Assembly (NCBI RefSeq): GCF_902499115.1
Contig: NZ_CABVPN010000037.1
Location: 1-64,000, forward strand
Origin: Burkholderia diffusa
GTDB lineage: Bacteria; Pseudomonadota; Gammaproteobacteria; Burkholderiales; Burkholderiaceae
Reading direction: 5' to 3'
DNA length: 64,000 nt
Numbering within the stretch: the stretch's first letter is position 1; every line of letters begins with the position of its first letter. Position numbers and translations under genes: made by a program. Positions 17,324 to 26,114 of the stretch are shown in pieces. A model generated the notes under the pieces. It saw only the letters and a list, made by a program, of their open reading frames with translations. It ran no database searches and was not told the DNA's origin.

Positions 17324-17634
17324 GTTTCTCCTACCAGGTGTGGTCGTTGGATACACGAAGCGTGCAACGCGCGCGCTTCAACGCCGGATTCTACAAGCGC
17401 CTTGACGCTTCGTGGAGTACTTTTATGCGTTTTCGCGGGGTTTCCCGCAGGTTTTGTTGCGCGCGACCGACTTCGACGGCACGCCAGGGTCTGTTTACGC
17501 CTGGAACGCGCATGCGCAAACAGACCCTGGCATCGAAAAACGCCTTCACGTATACGTCCAAACGCGTCCGATCGCGAATTACGTTCGATATTTGCGCACC
17601 TATACTGACTTCGCTCAGTGCCCCGGATGCCTTC
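17324..17634. other. Divergent intergenic region, HU gene / bceU
   Basis: There is no gene. It holds the inverted repeat at 17484-17530 and two GTWWAC sequences (17489-17494 and 17550-17555). It must contain promoters in both directions. Confidence 0.5.
17484..17530. repeat. 17-base inverted repeat, imperfect
   Basis: CCAGGGTCTGTTTACGC and GCGCAAACAGACCCTGG are complementary except for one base, around a 13-base spacer. No T-run follows on either strand, so it is not an ordinary terminator. It lies 104 bases before bceU and 161 bases before the HU gene. It could be an operator or an interspersed palindromic repeat. Confidence 0.7.
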
Positions 17635-18753
17635 ATGCGCGAAGTCAGATACGTCAAAGGACTCGACGGCCTGCGAGCCATCGCCGTCATCCTCGTTTTC
17701 CTGTCCCACAAGGGCCACGTCCTCGCTGTCGACGTGGGCAAGCTCGGTGTGTGGACGTTCTTCTTCATCAGCGGATTCCTGATCGTCGGCGAACTGCATC
17801 GCAATCGTCAGGCGATCGAGTGCGGCGCGATGACGCGCCGCCATGCGCTGGCGCTGTTTCTCGCGAAGCGCGCGCTGCGGATCTTTCCCGTCTACTACCT
17901 GCTGCTCGCCGCGCTCGCGATCGCGCACGCGCTGTTCTACCAGCGCGGCGTCGATCTCGGGCTCGCGTGGCACGCCACGTTCCTGTCGAATTACTGGATC
18001 GGTGCCGTCAAGGACGGCTGGCCGGGCTCCACGTCGCACTTCTGGAGCCTCGCGGTTGAGCAGCAGTTCTATCTGATTGCGCCGCTCACGCTGCTCGCGG
18101 TGCCGGCCGCACGCCACGTCGTGCTCGGCGTCGCGGCCGTCGCGCTCTGCGCGTTCGCGCATCTCGCGCTCTACGCGGTCGACGCATCGCCGGTGCTGAT
18201 CTACGCGTTTTCCCCGTGGAATTTCGCGCTGATCGCGCTGGGTGGCGTCGGTGCGATGGCGCTCGCCGATCGCGGCCAGGACGTCGTCCGCCGCATTCCG
18301 CCCGGCTGGCTAGGCGCCGCCGGCGTCGTGTTCTTCCTCGCACTGCCCGCGTTCACGATGCTGCCGGACGTCGTCACGGGGCTCGCGGATCTCGGCCTGT
18401 CCGCGTCACTCGGCGCGCTGATGCTGTGGATCGTCACCGAACCCGACCATCCGGCCGTGGCACTGCTCGACTGGGCACCGCTCGTCTATCTCGGCACGAT
18501 CAGCTACGGCTTCTATCTGTTCCACAACCTGATTCCGGCACGTTTCGGGGAGATGCCCGCGCTGTTCGCGCACGTGCCGATGCCCGCAATCGTCCGGGAC
18601 GTGCTGCCCGAACTGCTGCAGTTCGCGCTCGCCGTGCTGCTTGCCCATCTGTCGTGGCGCTATCTGGAAAAGCGCCTGCTCGACTTCAAGAAGCCGATCG
18701 CCGCGATGCTGGACCGGTACTTCGTCGCGCGGCCGAGCACGTCGCCGCGCTGA
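17635..18753 (+). CDS. bceU: acyltransferase-3 family protein, cepacian cluster (BceU-type)
   Basis: This 372-residue multi-spanning protein of the acyltransferase-3 family adds O-acyl (usually acetyl) groups to polysaccharide units from the cytoplasmic membrane. Family motifs are LDGLRAIAVILVFLSHKGH (residues 10-28, with the catalytic-type histidine), the R-x10-H type stretch near KRALRIFPVYYLL, and SLAVEQQFYLIAP. About ten hydrophobic helices follow. ATG 17635 directly precedes the family N-terminus. The name rests on its place at the edge of the bce-II-like cluster beside galU. Confidence 0.8.
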   Translation: MREVRYVKGLDGLRAIAVILVFLSHKGHVLAVDVGKLGVWTFFFISGFLIVGELHRNRQAIECGAMTRRHALALFLAKRALRIFPVYYLLLAALAIAHALFYQRGVDLGLAWHATFLSNYWIGAVKDGWPGSTSHFWSLAVEQQFYLIAPLTLLAVPAARHVVLGVAAVALCAFAHLALYAVDASPVLIYAFSPWNFALIALGGVGAMALADRGQDVVRRIPPGWLGAAGVVFFLALPAFTMLPDVVTGLADLGLSASLGALMLWIVTEPDHPAVALLDWAPLVYLGTISYGFYLFHNLIPARFGEMPALFAHVPMPAIVRDVLPELLQFALAVLLAHLSWRYLEKRLLDFKKPIAAMLDRYFVARPSTSPR

Positions 18754-19076
18754 GCGTGATACCGGCACGGACGCGACGCAGCCGGTAAGCAACCGTCGCT
18801 CGTCAGGCCGCAAGCGACCGGCGCTTCGGCACCGGTTTCATCACCGCGATGTCCCGCATCCGGCGCACCGTGCAACGCGCTCGAGCCGACGTCGCCGTCT
18901 GGCGGCATACCAGAATCGTCGCGCACGCACCCGCTGGAATGCGCCCGAAATCAGTATCGCCGCTCACCCGCCGCCGCACGCCCGCGCTTCGTCCACACGC
19001 AAAAAAGCCCCGACGCACGAGGCAGCCGGGGCCAACGGAACAACCACCACCTGAAACAACGGAGCAGCGCGACTGC
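18754..19076. other. Convergent intergenic region, bceU / galU
   Basis: Only short frames are seen, none with a start site or domain. It contains the galU terminator at 19001-19033. Confidence 0.5.
19001..19033 (-). terminator. Rho-independent terminator of galU
   Basis: On the minus strand GGCCCCGGC pairs with GTCGGGGC, and a run of six Ts follows. It is 44 bases beyond the galU stop. Confidence 0.85.
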
Positions 19077-19964
19077 TTATGCGACAGCAGCCAGCGCGGG
19101 CAGACAGGTACGCAGGTACGCCTCGAATTCGCGGCTCACTTCCGGATGCTGGAGCGCGAGTTCGACGGTCGCCTTGAGGTAGCCGATCTTGCTGCCGCAA
19201 TCGAAACGCGTGCCGTAGTAGCGATACGCGAGCACCTGTTCGTTCGCGAGCAGCGTCTGGACCGCGTCGGTCAGCTGCAACTCGCCGCCGGCGCCCGGCT
19301 TGAGCTTGCGCAGGTGATCGAAGATCGTCGGCATGAACACGTAGCGGCCGACCACGCCGAGGTTCGACGGCGCGTCTTCCGGCGCCGGCTTCTCGATGAT
19401 GCCCGACAGCTTGATGATGTCCTCTTCCCACTCGCGGCCTTCGACGACACCGTACGAGCGGCTGTCCTCGCGCGGGATCGTCTCGACCCCGATCACCGAG
19501 CTGTGATAGTGGTCGAACACGTCGACGAGCTGCTTGAGCACCGGCTGTTCGCCGTGCAGCAGGTCGTCGGCGAGAATCACCGCGAACGGCTCGCCGTGCA
19601 CGAGCTTTTCCGCGCACAGCACCGCGTGGCCGAGACCGAGCGCTTCCGGCTGGCGCACGTAGAAGCAGTTCACATTGCTCGGCTTGATGCCGCGCACGAG
19701 TTCGAGCAGCTTTTCCTTGCCGCGCGCCTCGAGTTCGGCCTCGATCTCGTACGACTTGTCGAAGTGATCCTCGATCGCGCGCTTGCTGCGCCCGGTCACG
19801 AAGATCATCTCGGTGATACCGGCGTTGATCGCTTCCTCGACCGCGTACTGGATCAGCGGCTTGTCGACGACGGGCAGCATCTCCTTCGGGCTCGCCTTCG
19901 TTGCCGGGAGGAACCGCGTGCCGAGACCGGCGACGGGGAACACGGCCTTGGTGACTTTCAACAT
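19077..19964 (-). CDS. galU: UTP--glucose-1-phosphate uridylyltransferase (GalU/BceT)
   Basis: This 295-residue enzyme makes UDP-glucose from UTP and glucose 1-phosphate, a donor for cepacian and other glycans. The nucleotide-binding signature AVFPVAGLGTRFLPATKASPK is at residues 6-26, followed by LPVVDKPLIQYAVEEA, GHAVLCAE and LADDLL. ATG 19964 starts right at the domain; a frame with 12 more residues upstream lacks support. It lies inside the exopolysaccharide cluster, where it corresponds to bceT, rather than in a galactose operon. Confidence 0.92.
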   Translation of the reverse strand: MLKVTKAVFPVAGLGTRFLPATKASPKEMLPVVDKPLIQYAVEEAINAGITEMIFVTGRSKRAIEDHFDKSYEIEAELEARGKEKLLELVRGIKPSNVNCFYVRQPEALGLGHAVLCAEKLVHGEPFAVILADDLLHGEQPVLKQLVDVFDHYHSSVIGVETIPREDSRSYGVVEGREWEEDIIKLSGIIEKPAPEDAPSNLGVVGRYVFMPTIFDHLRKLKPGAGGELQLTDAVQTLLANEQVLAYRYYGTRFDCGSKIGYLKATVELALQHPEVSREFEAYLRTCLPALAAVA

Positions 19965-20192
19965 GTTCGCATCCTGGTTGCGTTGACTGCGCCGCGTCAC
20001 TGGACGACCCGGCGCGATTGTTTTTCGAACGGCATATCGAGAACCGGCGGCACGGCCAATTCCACTCCGCTCATTTTCGATATGGACCTATTGCCCATGT
20101 TTCCGGAAAATGGATAATCCGCGCACCCGGTCGATATTGCCGAACCCAGTGCCGAAACATAAACAAATTACCGATTTTCCGGATACAAATTC

Positions 20193-20336
20193 TTACGATT
20201 CGAATTCCTCGATATACGGGACGCCGCCCCGCTCGAGGCCCGGGCGAATCGGCTCGTTCTTCAGCGCCTCGCGGTACGCCGACAGCACGGCCATGACCAG
20301 CAGTACTGCCGCGCTCGCGATCCAATGCATGTCCAT
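20193..20336 (-). CDS. small single-pass membrane protein in cepacian cluster
   Basis: This 47-residue protein starts at ATG 20336 behind a strong AAGGAGCGG site. One membrane helix (residues 3-20, MHWIASAAVLLVMAVLSA) is followed by a polar tail YREALKNEPIRPGLERGG ending in EEFES. I do not know its family. It is transcribed away from bceS and towards galU, 228 bases away, so it may share a transcript with galU. A role as a small partner of polysaccharide assembly is only a guess. Confidence 0.55.
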   Translation of the reverse strand: MDMHWIASAAVLLVMAVLSAYREALKNEPIRPGLERGGVPYIEEFES

Positions 20337-20549
20337 CTTGCCGCTCCTTGCATCAATCAACTGGAGCTTCAAACTATCAGAAAAAAATCGGCAAATAATT
20401 GTGGCGGCGACGGAACCGCTTTCAGACCGGAATAAAACCACCATCTGAAACATCATTATTTCCCGGCGAGATTTTTTTATTCATTCGATCGAATTCTTGC
20501 GCATTACGATTGGACCATCCCCTTCATCCGTCGCAAGGAATCGAATCGC

Positions 20550-21725
20550 ATGCAAGCTTTCAGCGGATCGTCTTTGACCGCGCCACCCGTCGCCGACCAC
20601 AAGGAACACGTGATCGACGCGATGCGCGGGTTCGCGGCGCTGCTCGTCGCCTATTTCCACTGCCGCCAGGTCGTCTGGGTCGGCATGCAGAGCTTCCATC
20701 ACGCTTACGGTCATGCGCTGAACCCGAGCGTGATCGCCGGCTACCTGACCTTCCCGTTCGCGTGGGGCTCCGCCGGCGTGCCGATCTTCTTCGTGATCAG
20801 CGGCTACTGCATCCATCGCAACGCGGCGCTCAAGCTCGCGGCCAACCCGGCGTACCGGCTCGACGCACCGAACTTCTGGGCGCGCCGCTTCGCGCGCATC
20901 TACCCGGTGCTGCTCGCCGCGCTGCTGTTCACGCTCGCGATGGACGCGGTCAGCCTGCAGATCGCGCCGGTCAGCCACAAGATCCGCGACGTCGGCCTCA
21001 CCGCGTTCCTCGTGAACCTGTTCTCGCTGCAGGGCGTCGCCGGCTACACGTACGGGTCGAACGGCGCGCTCTGGACGCTGTCGCTCGAAGTGCAGTTCTA
21101 TGCGATCTACCCGCTGCTGTTCGCGCTGCGCCGCCGGATCGGCATGCCGGCCATCGTGGCGGCCGTCGCGCTCGTCAACGTCGCGTCGGCGTGGCTGCTC
21201 GAACGGCACGACCTGCAGCTCTTCACGTCGTACTGGCTGTCCTGGACGGTCGGCGCGTGGATCGCCGACGTGCGCGCGCAGCCGGCGCGCGGCACGGCCG
21301 CCGTGCCGTCGCGCGCCTGGTATCTCGCGGCGGCCGCGCTGCTGGCCGCGGGCTGCGGCGCGTTCCATTTCGGCCAGTACGGCGCGTTCCAGCTGTGGGC
21401 TGCCGGCTTCGCGTGCTTCCTGTACCGCGCGCTCGCCTGCCCGCCGCGCCCGACGCCGCTCTTGCGCGTGCTCGGCTGGTTCGGCGACTTCAGCTACTCG
21501 CTGTACCTGATCCATCTGCCGCTGTTCGTCTGCGTCGGCTCGGTGCTGTTCCACTCCGAACTGCAACTGTCGATCTGGCCGTCGATCGCGTTCATGGCCG
21601 CCGCGATTCCGGTCGCCTACGTGTTCTACCGGCTGTTCGAACGCCCCGCGATGATGTGGTCGGCCAGCCTGAAGCCGACGCGTGCGGCCCGCGTCGTGGC
21701 ACCGGCACCCGAACGGGCTGTCTGA
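20550..21725 (+). CDS. bceS: acyltransferase-3 family protein, cepacian cluster (BceS-type)
   Basis: This 391-residue membrane O-acyltransferase has the family N-terminus HVIDAMRGFAALLVAYFHCRQ at residues 20-40, the WARRFARIYPVLL basic helix near 111, and GALWTLSLEVQFYAIYPLL near 172. Around ten membrane helices are predicted. The start at 20550 has AAGGAA 10 bases upstream. It probably acetylates a sugar of the cepacian repeat unit; which position cannot be read from the sequence. A terminator follows 25 bases after the stop. Confidence 0.82.
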   Translation: MQAFSGSSLTAPPVADHKEHVIDAMRGFAALLVAYFHCRQVVWVGMQSFHHAYGHALNPSVIAGYLTFPFAWGSAGVPIFFVISGYCIHRNAALKLAANPAYRLDAPNFWARRFARIYPVLLAALLFTLAMDAVSLQIAPVSHKIRDVGLTAFLVNLFSLQGVAGYTYGSNGALWTLSLEVQFYAIYPLLFALRRRIGMPAIVAAVALVNVASAWLLERHDLQLFTSYWLSWTVGAWIADVRAQPARGTAAVPSRAWYLAAAALLAAGCGAFHFGQYGAFQLWAAGFACFLYRALACPPRPTPLLRVLGWFGDFSYSLYLIHLPLFVCVGSVLFHSELQLSIWPSIAFMAAAIPVAYVFYRLFERPAMMWSASLKPTRAARVVAPAPERAV

Positions 21726-21749
21726 GCGCGCCATTACCGGCGCTCCCTG

Positions 21750-21786
21750 CCCCCGCGCGAACTCGAGTCGTGCGGGGGCATTTTCA
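21750..21786 (+). terminator. Terminator of bceS
   Basis: GCCCCCGC pairs with GCGGGGGC around a 14-base loop and is followed by ATTTTC. Confidence 0.75.
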
Positions 21787-22056
21787 TGGGCGTGACGCGC
21801 GCGGGGGATGCATTTGCGCGTCGGGTGCGGCTGGTATGACGCACCGAAGTGCACATACGGCGTCACACGCCGCCCGGGCGGCTGCACTACCGTCGCATCG
21901 CCCGCCCCCTCGCCGGCCTCACTGCATGGCCTCACGGCGTTCCGTGAAGCAATGCCGATCCAGACGGCGAGGGTTCCCCCAAGGCCCCGTGCGCGAACGC
22001 ATCACCAGCTCGCCTCCGGCAACCCGCGCCTGACGCGTATCAGGCTCCCGCCCGCC

Positions 22057-22097
22057 CAAAAAGCGGAACCCTCATGCAGCGCACCGCCGCATGAGGG
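22057..22097 (-). terminator. Terminator of bceR
   Basis: On the minus strand CCCTCATGC pairs with GCATGAGGG, followed after five bases by a run of five Ts (TTCCGCTTTTTGG). It is 46 bases past the bceR stop. Confidence 0.75.
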
Positions 22098-22142
22098 CCC
22101 GTTTCCCGGCGCATGGCGTCGATTCGCGCCGCCGCACCGCAC

Positions 22143-24608
22143 CTACCGCTTCTTGGCCTTCGCGGCCTTCGCCGTATCCGCGAGGATCTTCTCGACCCGC
22201 TCCACATAGGTCTCGGTGCCGAACCGGCGCACCGCGGTCGCCCGCCCGCTCGCGACGAGCCGCTCGCGCAGCGCGGCGTCGTGCCGCAGCCTGCCCAGCG
22301 CATCGGCCAGCGCGGCCGCATTGCCCGGCTCGCACAGCAGCCCGTTTTCGCCGTCCTCGATGATCTCGACGACTCCGCCCGCGCGGGCCGCAACCACCGG
22401 CCGCCGTGCGAGCATGCCCTCGACGATCACGCGCCCGAACGGCTCCGGCGTGATCGACGTATGCGCGACCACGTCGACCGCCTTCATGCACGCGGCCACG
22501 TCGCGCTGGAAGCCGAGGAAGTGCACGCGATCGTCCATCCCGTGACGCGCGACGATCTCGTGCAGCTGCGCCGCATATTCGTCCTCGCCGAACAGCGGCG
22601 CGCCGACCAGCACCACGTGCATCTCGGGATGACGAGCCGCGGCCTCCAGCAGCAGGTGCTGCCCCTTCCAGTGCGCGAGGCGGCTGAACGAGCCGACCAG
22701 CCATGCGTGCTCCGGCAACCCGAAGCGCGCGCGCAGCGCGGCCTGGCTGGTCGTGTCCAGCGCGTCGAACGGTTCGGCCGAAATGCCGTTGAACACGACG
22801 TCGACGTGCTGCGGCGTGAAGCCCGTCAGCGCACGGAATGCCTGCGCGGACGCGTCGGAGTTCGCGATCACGCGCGTGACGCCGAACCGCGCGCAGTACT
22901 TGATCGCCATCAGCTGCTTGCTGCCGAAATGGTCGCCGCTGACGATGTCGCGCAGGTGCCAGACCACCGGCTTGCGCGCGAGCCGCCCGGCCAGCGCCGC
23001 GACCACCATCGCGCGCTGCGTGTTCGCGTAGATCACCTCGGCCCGGCGTGCGCGCCGTGCGACGTCCCGCACGAGCGCGAAAAGCTGCTTCAACGCGCCG
23101 GCCGACACGCCGCCCTGCTTGCGTACCCCGGCGAGCGCGCCCTGGTCGAGCACGTCGACGCGCGCGCCGATCTCGTCGAGCGCCGCGCGGAACGGGCCGT
23201 CGTCGAACAGCACCACGTCGGCGTTCGCGCGCATGTGCTTCATGATCTCCAGCAGCGACAGCTCCGCGCCGCCGAGCACACCGCTCTGGTCCAGCACGAG
23301 CGTCGCCGGGCCGCGCGCGGGCGGCATCGGCGCGACGGCCGTGCCGCGCTGCGCGGTCGAGCCGGGCAGCGCCGCCTCCACGTAGTCGAGAAAGCGCCGC
23401 CGGAACGTGTCGGCGGAGAAGCGCTCCGCATTCGCGCGGCACGCGTGCGGCGTGAAGCGCTGCGGCGCGCGTTCGAAATCGTCGACCGCCGCGACGATCG
23501 CGTGCGGCGTCTGTTCGTCGAAGAACAGCCCGGTCGGATTCGCGTGCGAGCACGGTTCGAGCACCGTCTCGAGCGCACCGCCCTTGCCGTATGCGATCAC
23601 GGGGGTGCCGCATGCCTGCGCCTCGACCACCGAGATCCCGAAATCTTCCTCGGCCGCGAACACGAACGCCTTCGCGCGCCGCATCCGGTCGTGCAGCACC
23701 GCGAACGGCTGATAGCCCATGATCTCGACGTTCGGGCCGGCCTTCGCGCGGATCTTCTGCATCTCGGGGCCGTCGCCGATCACCACGAGCTTGCGCTCCG
23801 GCGTGCGCGAGAACGCTTCGACGATCAGGTCGATCTTCTTGTACGGCACCATCCGCGACGCGGTCAGGTAGAAATCGTCCTTCGCCTCGTTCAGCGAGAA
23901 GCCGTCGACGTCGACCGGCGGGAAGATCACCGCCGCGTCGCGGTGATACACCTTGCGGATGCGTCGCGCGATGAACGCGGAGTTCGCGACGAAGCCGTCC
24001 ACCGCATTCGCGGTGCGCGTGTCCCAGTTGCGGATGTAATGCAGGATCATCCGCGCGAGCAGCGACTTCGGCCCGTGCGTGAGGTTCGACTGTTCCAGAT
24101 ACTGGTGCTGCAAGTCCCACGCGTAGCGGATCGGCGAATGCACGTAGCTGATGTGCATCTGGTCCGGCCCGGTCAGCACGCCTTTCGCGACCGCATGGCT
24201 GCTGGAGATCACGAGATCGTAGTCCGACACGTCGAGCTGCTCGATCGCGAGCGGCATGAGCGGCAGGTAGCTGCGGTACTTGGTGCGCGCGAACGGCAGT
24301 TTCTGGATGAACGAGGTCGTCACCCGCTTGCCGCGCACGAACGCGCGATCGTCGAGAAAATCGACGAGGCTGAACAGGTCCGCGTCCGGAAAGCACGCGA
24401 CGATCTGTTCGAGCACGCGCTCGGCGCCGGCGTACGTGACGAGCCAGTCGTGGACGATCGCCACGCGCAGCGGGCGCGACGCATCGCGTGCGCCCGCCTG
24501 TGCGGCCGGTTCGGCCCGGCGCAGCGCGGCGGTGTCGCCGGCTTCGGCCACGGCGGCACCGGCCGTGGCGAGGTTCAGGATGGCGTGTTCCGCCAGATCG
24601 CGATTCAT
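22143..24608 (-). CDS. bceR: two-domain GT4 glycosyltransferase of cepacian cluster (BceR-type)
   Basis: This 821-residue protein contains two complete GT4-type glycosyltransferases in tandem. The first (about residues 45-405) starts LRVAIVHDWLVTYAGAERVL and has KAFVFAAEEDFGISVVEAQA as its donor-binding EX7E region. The second (about 430-815) starts ATLVLDQSGVLGGAELSLLE and has VVAHTSITPEPFGRVIVEGM. A Lys/Ala-rich tail ends it. Each domain should add one sugar to the lipid-linked repeat unit in the cytoplasm. It overlaps bceQ by four bases (ATGA), which fixes the start. Confidence 0.88.
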   Translation of the reverse strand: MNRDLAEHAILNLATAGAAVAEAGDTAALRRAEPAAQAGARDASRPLRVAIVHDWLVTYAGAERVLEQIVACFPDADLFSLVDFLDDRAFVRGKRVTTSFIQKLPFARTKYRSYLPLMPLAIEQLDVSDYDLVISSSHAVAKGVLTGPDQMHISYVHSPIRYAWDLQHQYLEQSNLTHGPKSLLARMILHYIRNWDTRTANAVDGFVANSAFIARRIRKVYHRDAAVIFPPVDVDGFSLNEAKDDFYLTASRMVPYKKIDLIVEAFSRTPERKLVVIGDGPEMQKIRAKAGPNVEIMGYQPFAVLHDRMRRAKAFVFAAEEDFGISVVEAQACGTPVIAYGKGGALETVLEPCSHANPTGLFFDEQTPHAIVAAVDDFERAPQRFTPHACRANAERFSADTFRRRFLDYVEAALPGSTAQRGTAVAPMPPARGPATLVLDQSGVLGGAELSLLEIMKHMRANADVVLFDDGPFRAALDEIGARVDVLDQGALAGVRKQGGVSAGALKQLFALVRDVARRARRAEVIYANTQRAMVVAALAGRLARKPVVWHLRDIVSGDHFGSKQLMAIKYCARFGVTRVIANSDASAQAFRALTGFTPQHVDVVFNGISAEPFDALDTTSQAALRARFGLPEHAWLVGSFSRLAHWKGQHLLLEAAARHPEMHVVLVGAPLFGEDEYAAQLHEIVARHGMDDRVHFLGFQRDVAACMKAVDVVAHTSITPEPFGRVIVEGMLARRPVVAARAGGVVEIIEDGENGLLCEPGNAAALADALGRLRHDAALRERLVASGRATAVRRFGTETYVERVEKILADTAKAAKAKKR

Positions 24609-26071
24609 ACGGTTTTCCTCGCATTGAGACGGACGAACAGGTCGCGCACCAGCGCGCGCAGGGCCGGCGTCATCGTGAACGACCATGCAAGGTTCAGCAC
24701 CAGCACGACCGCGCAGAGGCCGATCGACTCGCCGAGCCCCGACCACGCTTGCGCGAGAAACAGGCTCGCGAGCAGGAAGGCGAGATGCGCGAGCATGTCG
24801 AGCACGATCGCGCGCATCCGGATCGCCGACAGGTAAAGCAGCACACCGTAATCGACCAGCGCGCGGGTCGCGACGACCACCGCCGCGCCGATCAGCCCGA
24901 AGTGATGAATGCCGAACCACAGGCCGCCGACGAAGAACGGCATCTCGACGAGCCCGGCGAACGCCGCCCGGGCCGGATTGACCTGCGACTGGATCAGGAT
25001 CCGCGTGACGCTCGCCTGGCCGACGAGCCATACGCTGATCACCAGCACGCGCCCGACGGGCGCCGAATGCGCGGCGAGATCGGCGCCGACCCACAACGTG
25101 AGGAACGGCGCGAGCGCGAAGATCGCGATGATGCCGACCGGCGTGAACACGCCGTTCAGGAATTCGAGCGACTGGCGCGCGAGCGTGTCGGCATGCTCGC
25201 GGCCGACCGCCGACAGGCGCGGAAACAGCGTGCGCACCAGCGCGTTCGGCAGCATGTTCAGCCGCGTGACGAGGTTCTGCGGGACGGTGTAATAGGTGAC
25301 GAACTTCGCGCCCATGCCGGCGCCGAGCATCACGCGATCGAGCGTGTCGGCGATCATGCTCGTCGTGCTCGCGATCAGCATCCAGCCGCCGAAGTTGAAC
25401 AGCCCTTTCGCGGTGCCCCACTGCGGCGGATCGATGCGCCGGATCCCGAGCACCTTGATGCTTGCGTGACCGAGCATCACCGCCGCGATCAGCCGCGCGA
25501 CGACGGCCGCGGCCAGCACCGTCTGCAGGTTCGGCGCGATCCACCATGCGGCGCCGAGCGGCAGCAACTGGAACAGGAACGTGCCGATCGTCTGGTTCGT
25601 GTTGAACACGCCGAACCGTTCGGCACCGTTGATCGCGCCGGCGAACACCCACGACACGTTCGCGAGCGGAATCGCGAGCGCGAGCCACGGCAACGCGAGA
25701 TACACCTCGTGCTGCATCGCCGCCGACACCTTCGTGAAATACGCGGTGTAGACGAACGCGCCGAAATAGATCAGCAGGCCGCCAACGATGCCGGTGCCGA
25801 GGTTCAGCCAGAACGCGCTCCAGAAGACCCGCGCGCTTTCGTCCGCGTTGCCGCTCGCGAGCGCCTTCGAGATGTGGTTCTGCGCGGCCATGCTCATCCC
25901 GAGATCGAGGATCCCGAAATAGCCGATCAGCGTCCACACGAGGCTGACGACGCCGTAGCGTTCGACGCCCAGTGCGTGGATATACGCGGGCACCGTCACC
26001 AGCGACACGAAGGTCGGCAGGATCAGCCCGATGAAGTTGATCGAAACGTTCTTGAGTATGCCTTTGTCCAT
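24605..26071 (-). CDS. bceQ: Wzx-type repeat-unit flippase (BceQ-type)
   Basis: This 488-residue protein has about 12-14 hydrophobic helices and belongs to the polysaccharide flippase superfamily (MATE/MVF-like), beginning ILKNVSINFIGLILPTFVSL and GVERYGVVSLVWTLIGYFG. It would move the undecaprenyl-linked cepacian repeat unit across the inner membrane. It is translationally coupled to the glycosyltransferase bceR downstream, and the bceP gene lies 43 bases upstream on the same strand, so bceP-bceQ-bceR form one operon. Confidence 0.88.
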   Translation of the reverse strand: MDKGILKNVSINFIGLILPTFVSLVTVPAYIHALGVERYGVVSLVWTLIGYFGILDLGMSMAAQNHISKALASGNADESARVFWSAFWLNLGTGIVGGLLIYFGAFVYTAYFTKVSAAMQHEVYLALPWLALAIPLANVSWVFAGAINGAERFGVFNTNQTIGTFLFQLLPLGAAWWIAPNLQTVLAAAVVARLIAAVMLGHASIKVLGIRRIDPPQWGTAKGLFNFGGWMLIASTTSMIADTLDRVMLGAGMGAKFVTYYTVPQNLVTRLNMLPNALVRTLFPRLSAVGREHADTLARQSLEFLNGVFTPVGIIAIFALAPFLTLWVGADLAAHSAPVGRVLVISVWLVGQASVTRILIQSQVNPARAAFAGLVEMPFFVGGLWFGIHHFGLIGAAVVVATRALVDYGVLLYLSAIRMRAIVLDMLAHLAFLLASLFLAQAWSGLGESIGLCAVVLVLNLAWSFTMTPALRALVRDLFVRLNARKTV

Positions 26072-26114
26072 GCTTCTGCCTTGTGTGACGCCAACGACGA
26101 CGGCGCGCCGCCCG

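Larger units (their letters stand above)
21726..22142. other. Convergent intergenic region, bceS / bceR
   Basis: It holds two terminators facing each other (21750-21786 and 22057-22097). No gene is seen in between. Confidence 0.55.

Noticed and set aside
20399..22033. A 544-codon plus-strand frame overlapping bceS
   Set aside because: It is out of frame with the recognised acyltransferase and has no domain.
22113..24836. A 907-codon plus-strand frame opposite bceR
   Set aside because: It is a shadow of the two-domain glycosyltransferase, with the same biased composition.
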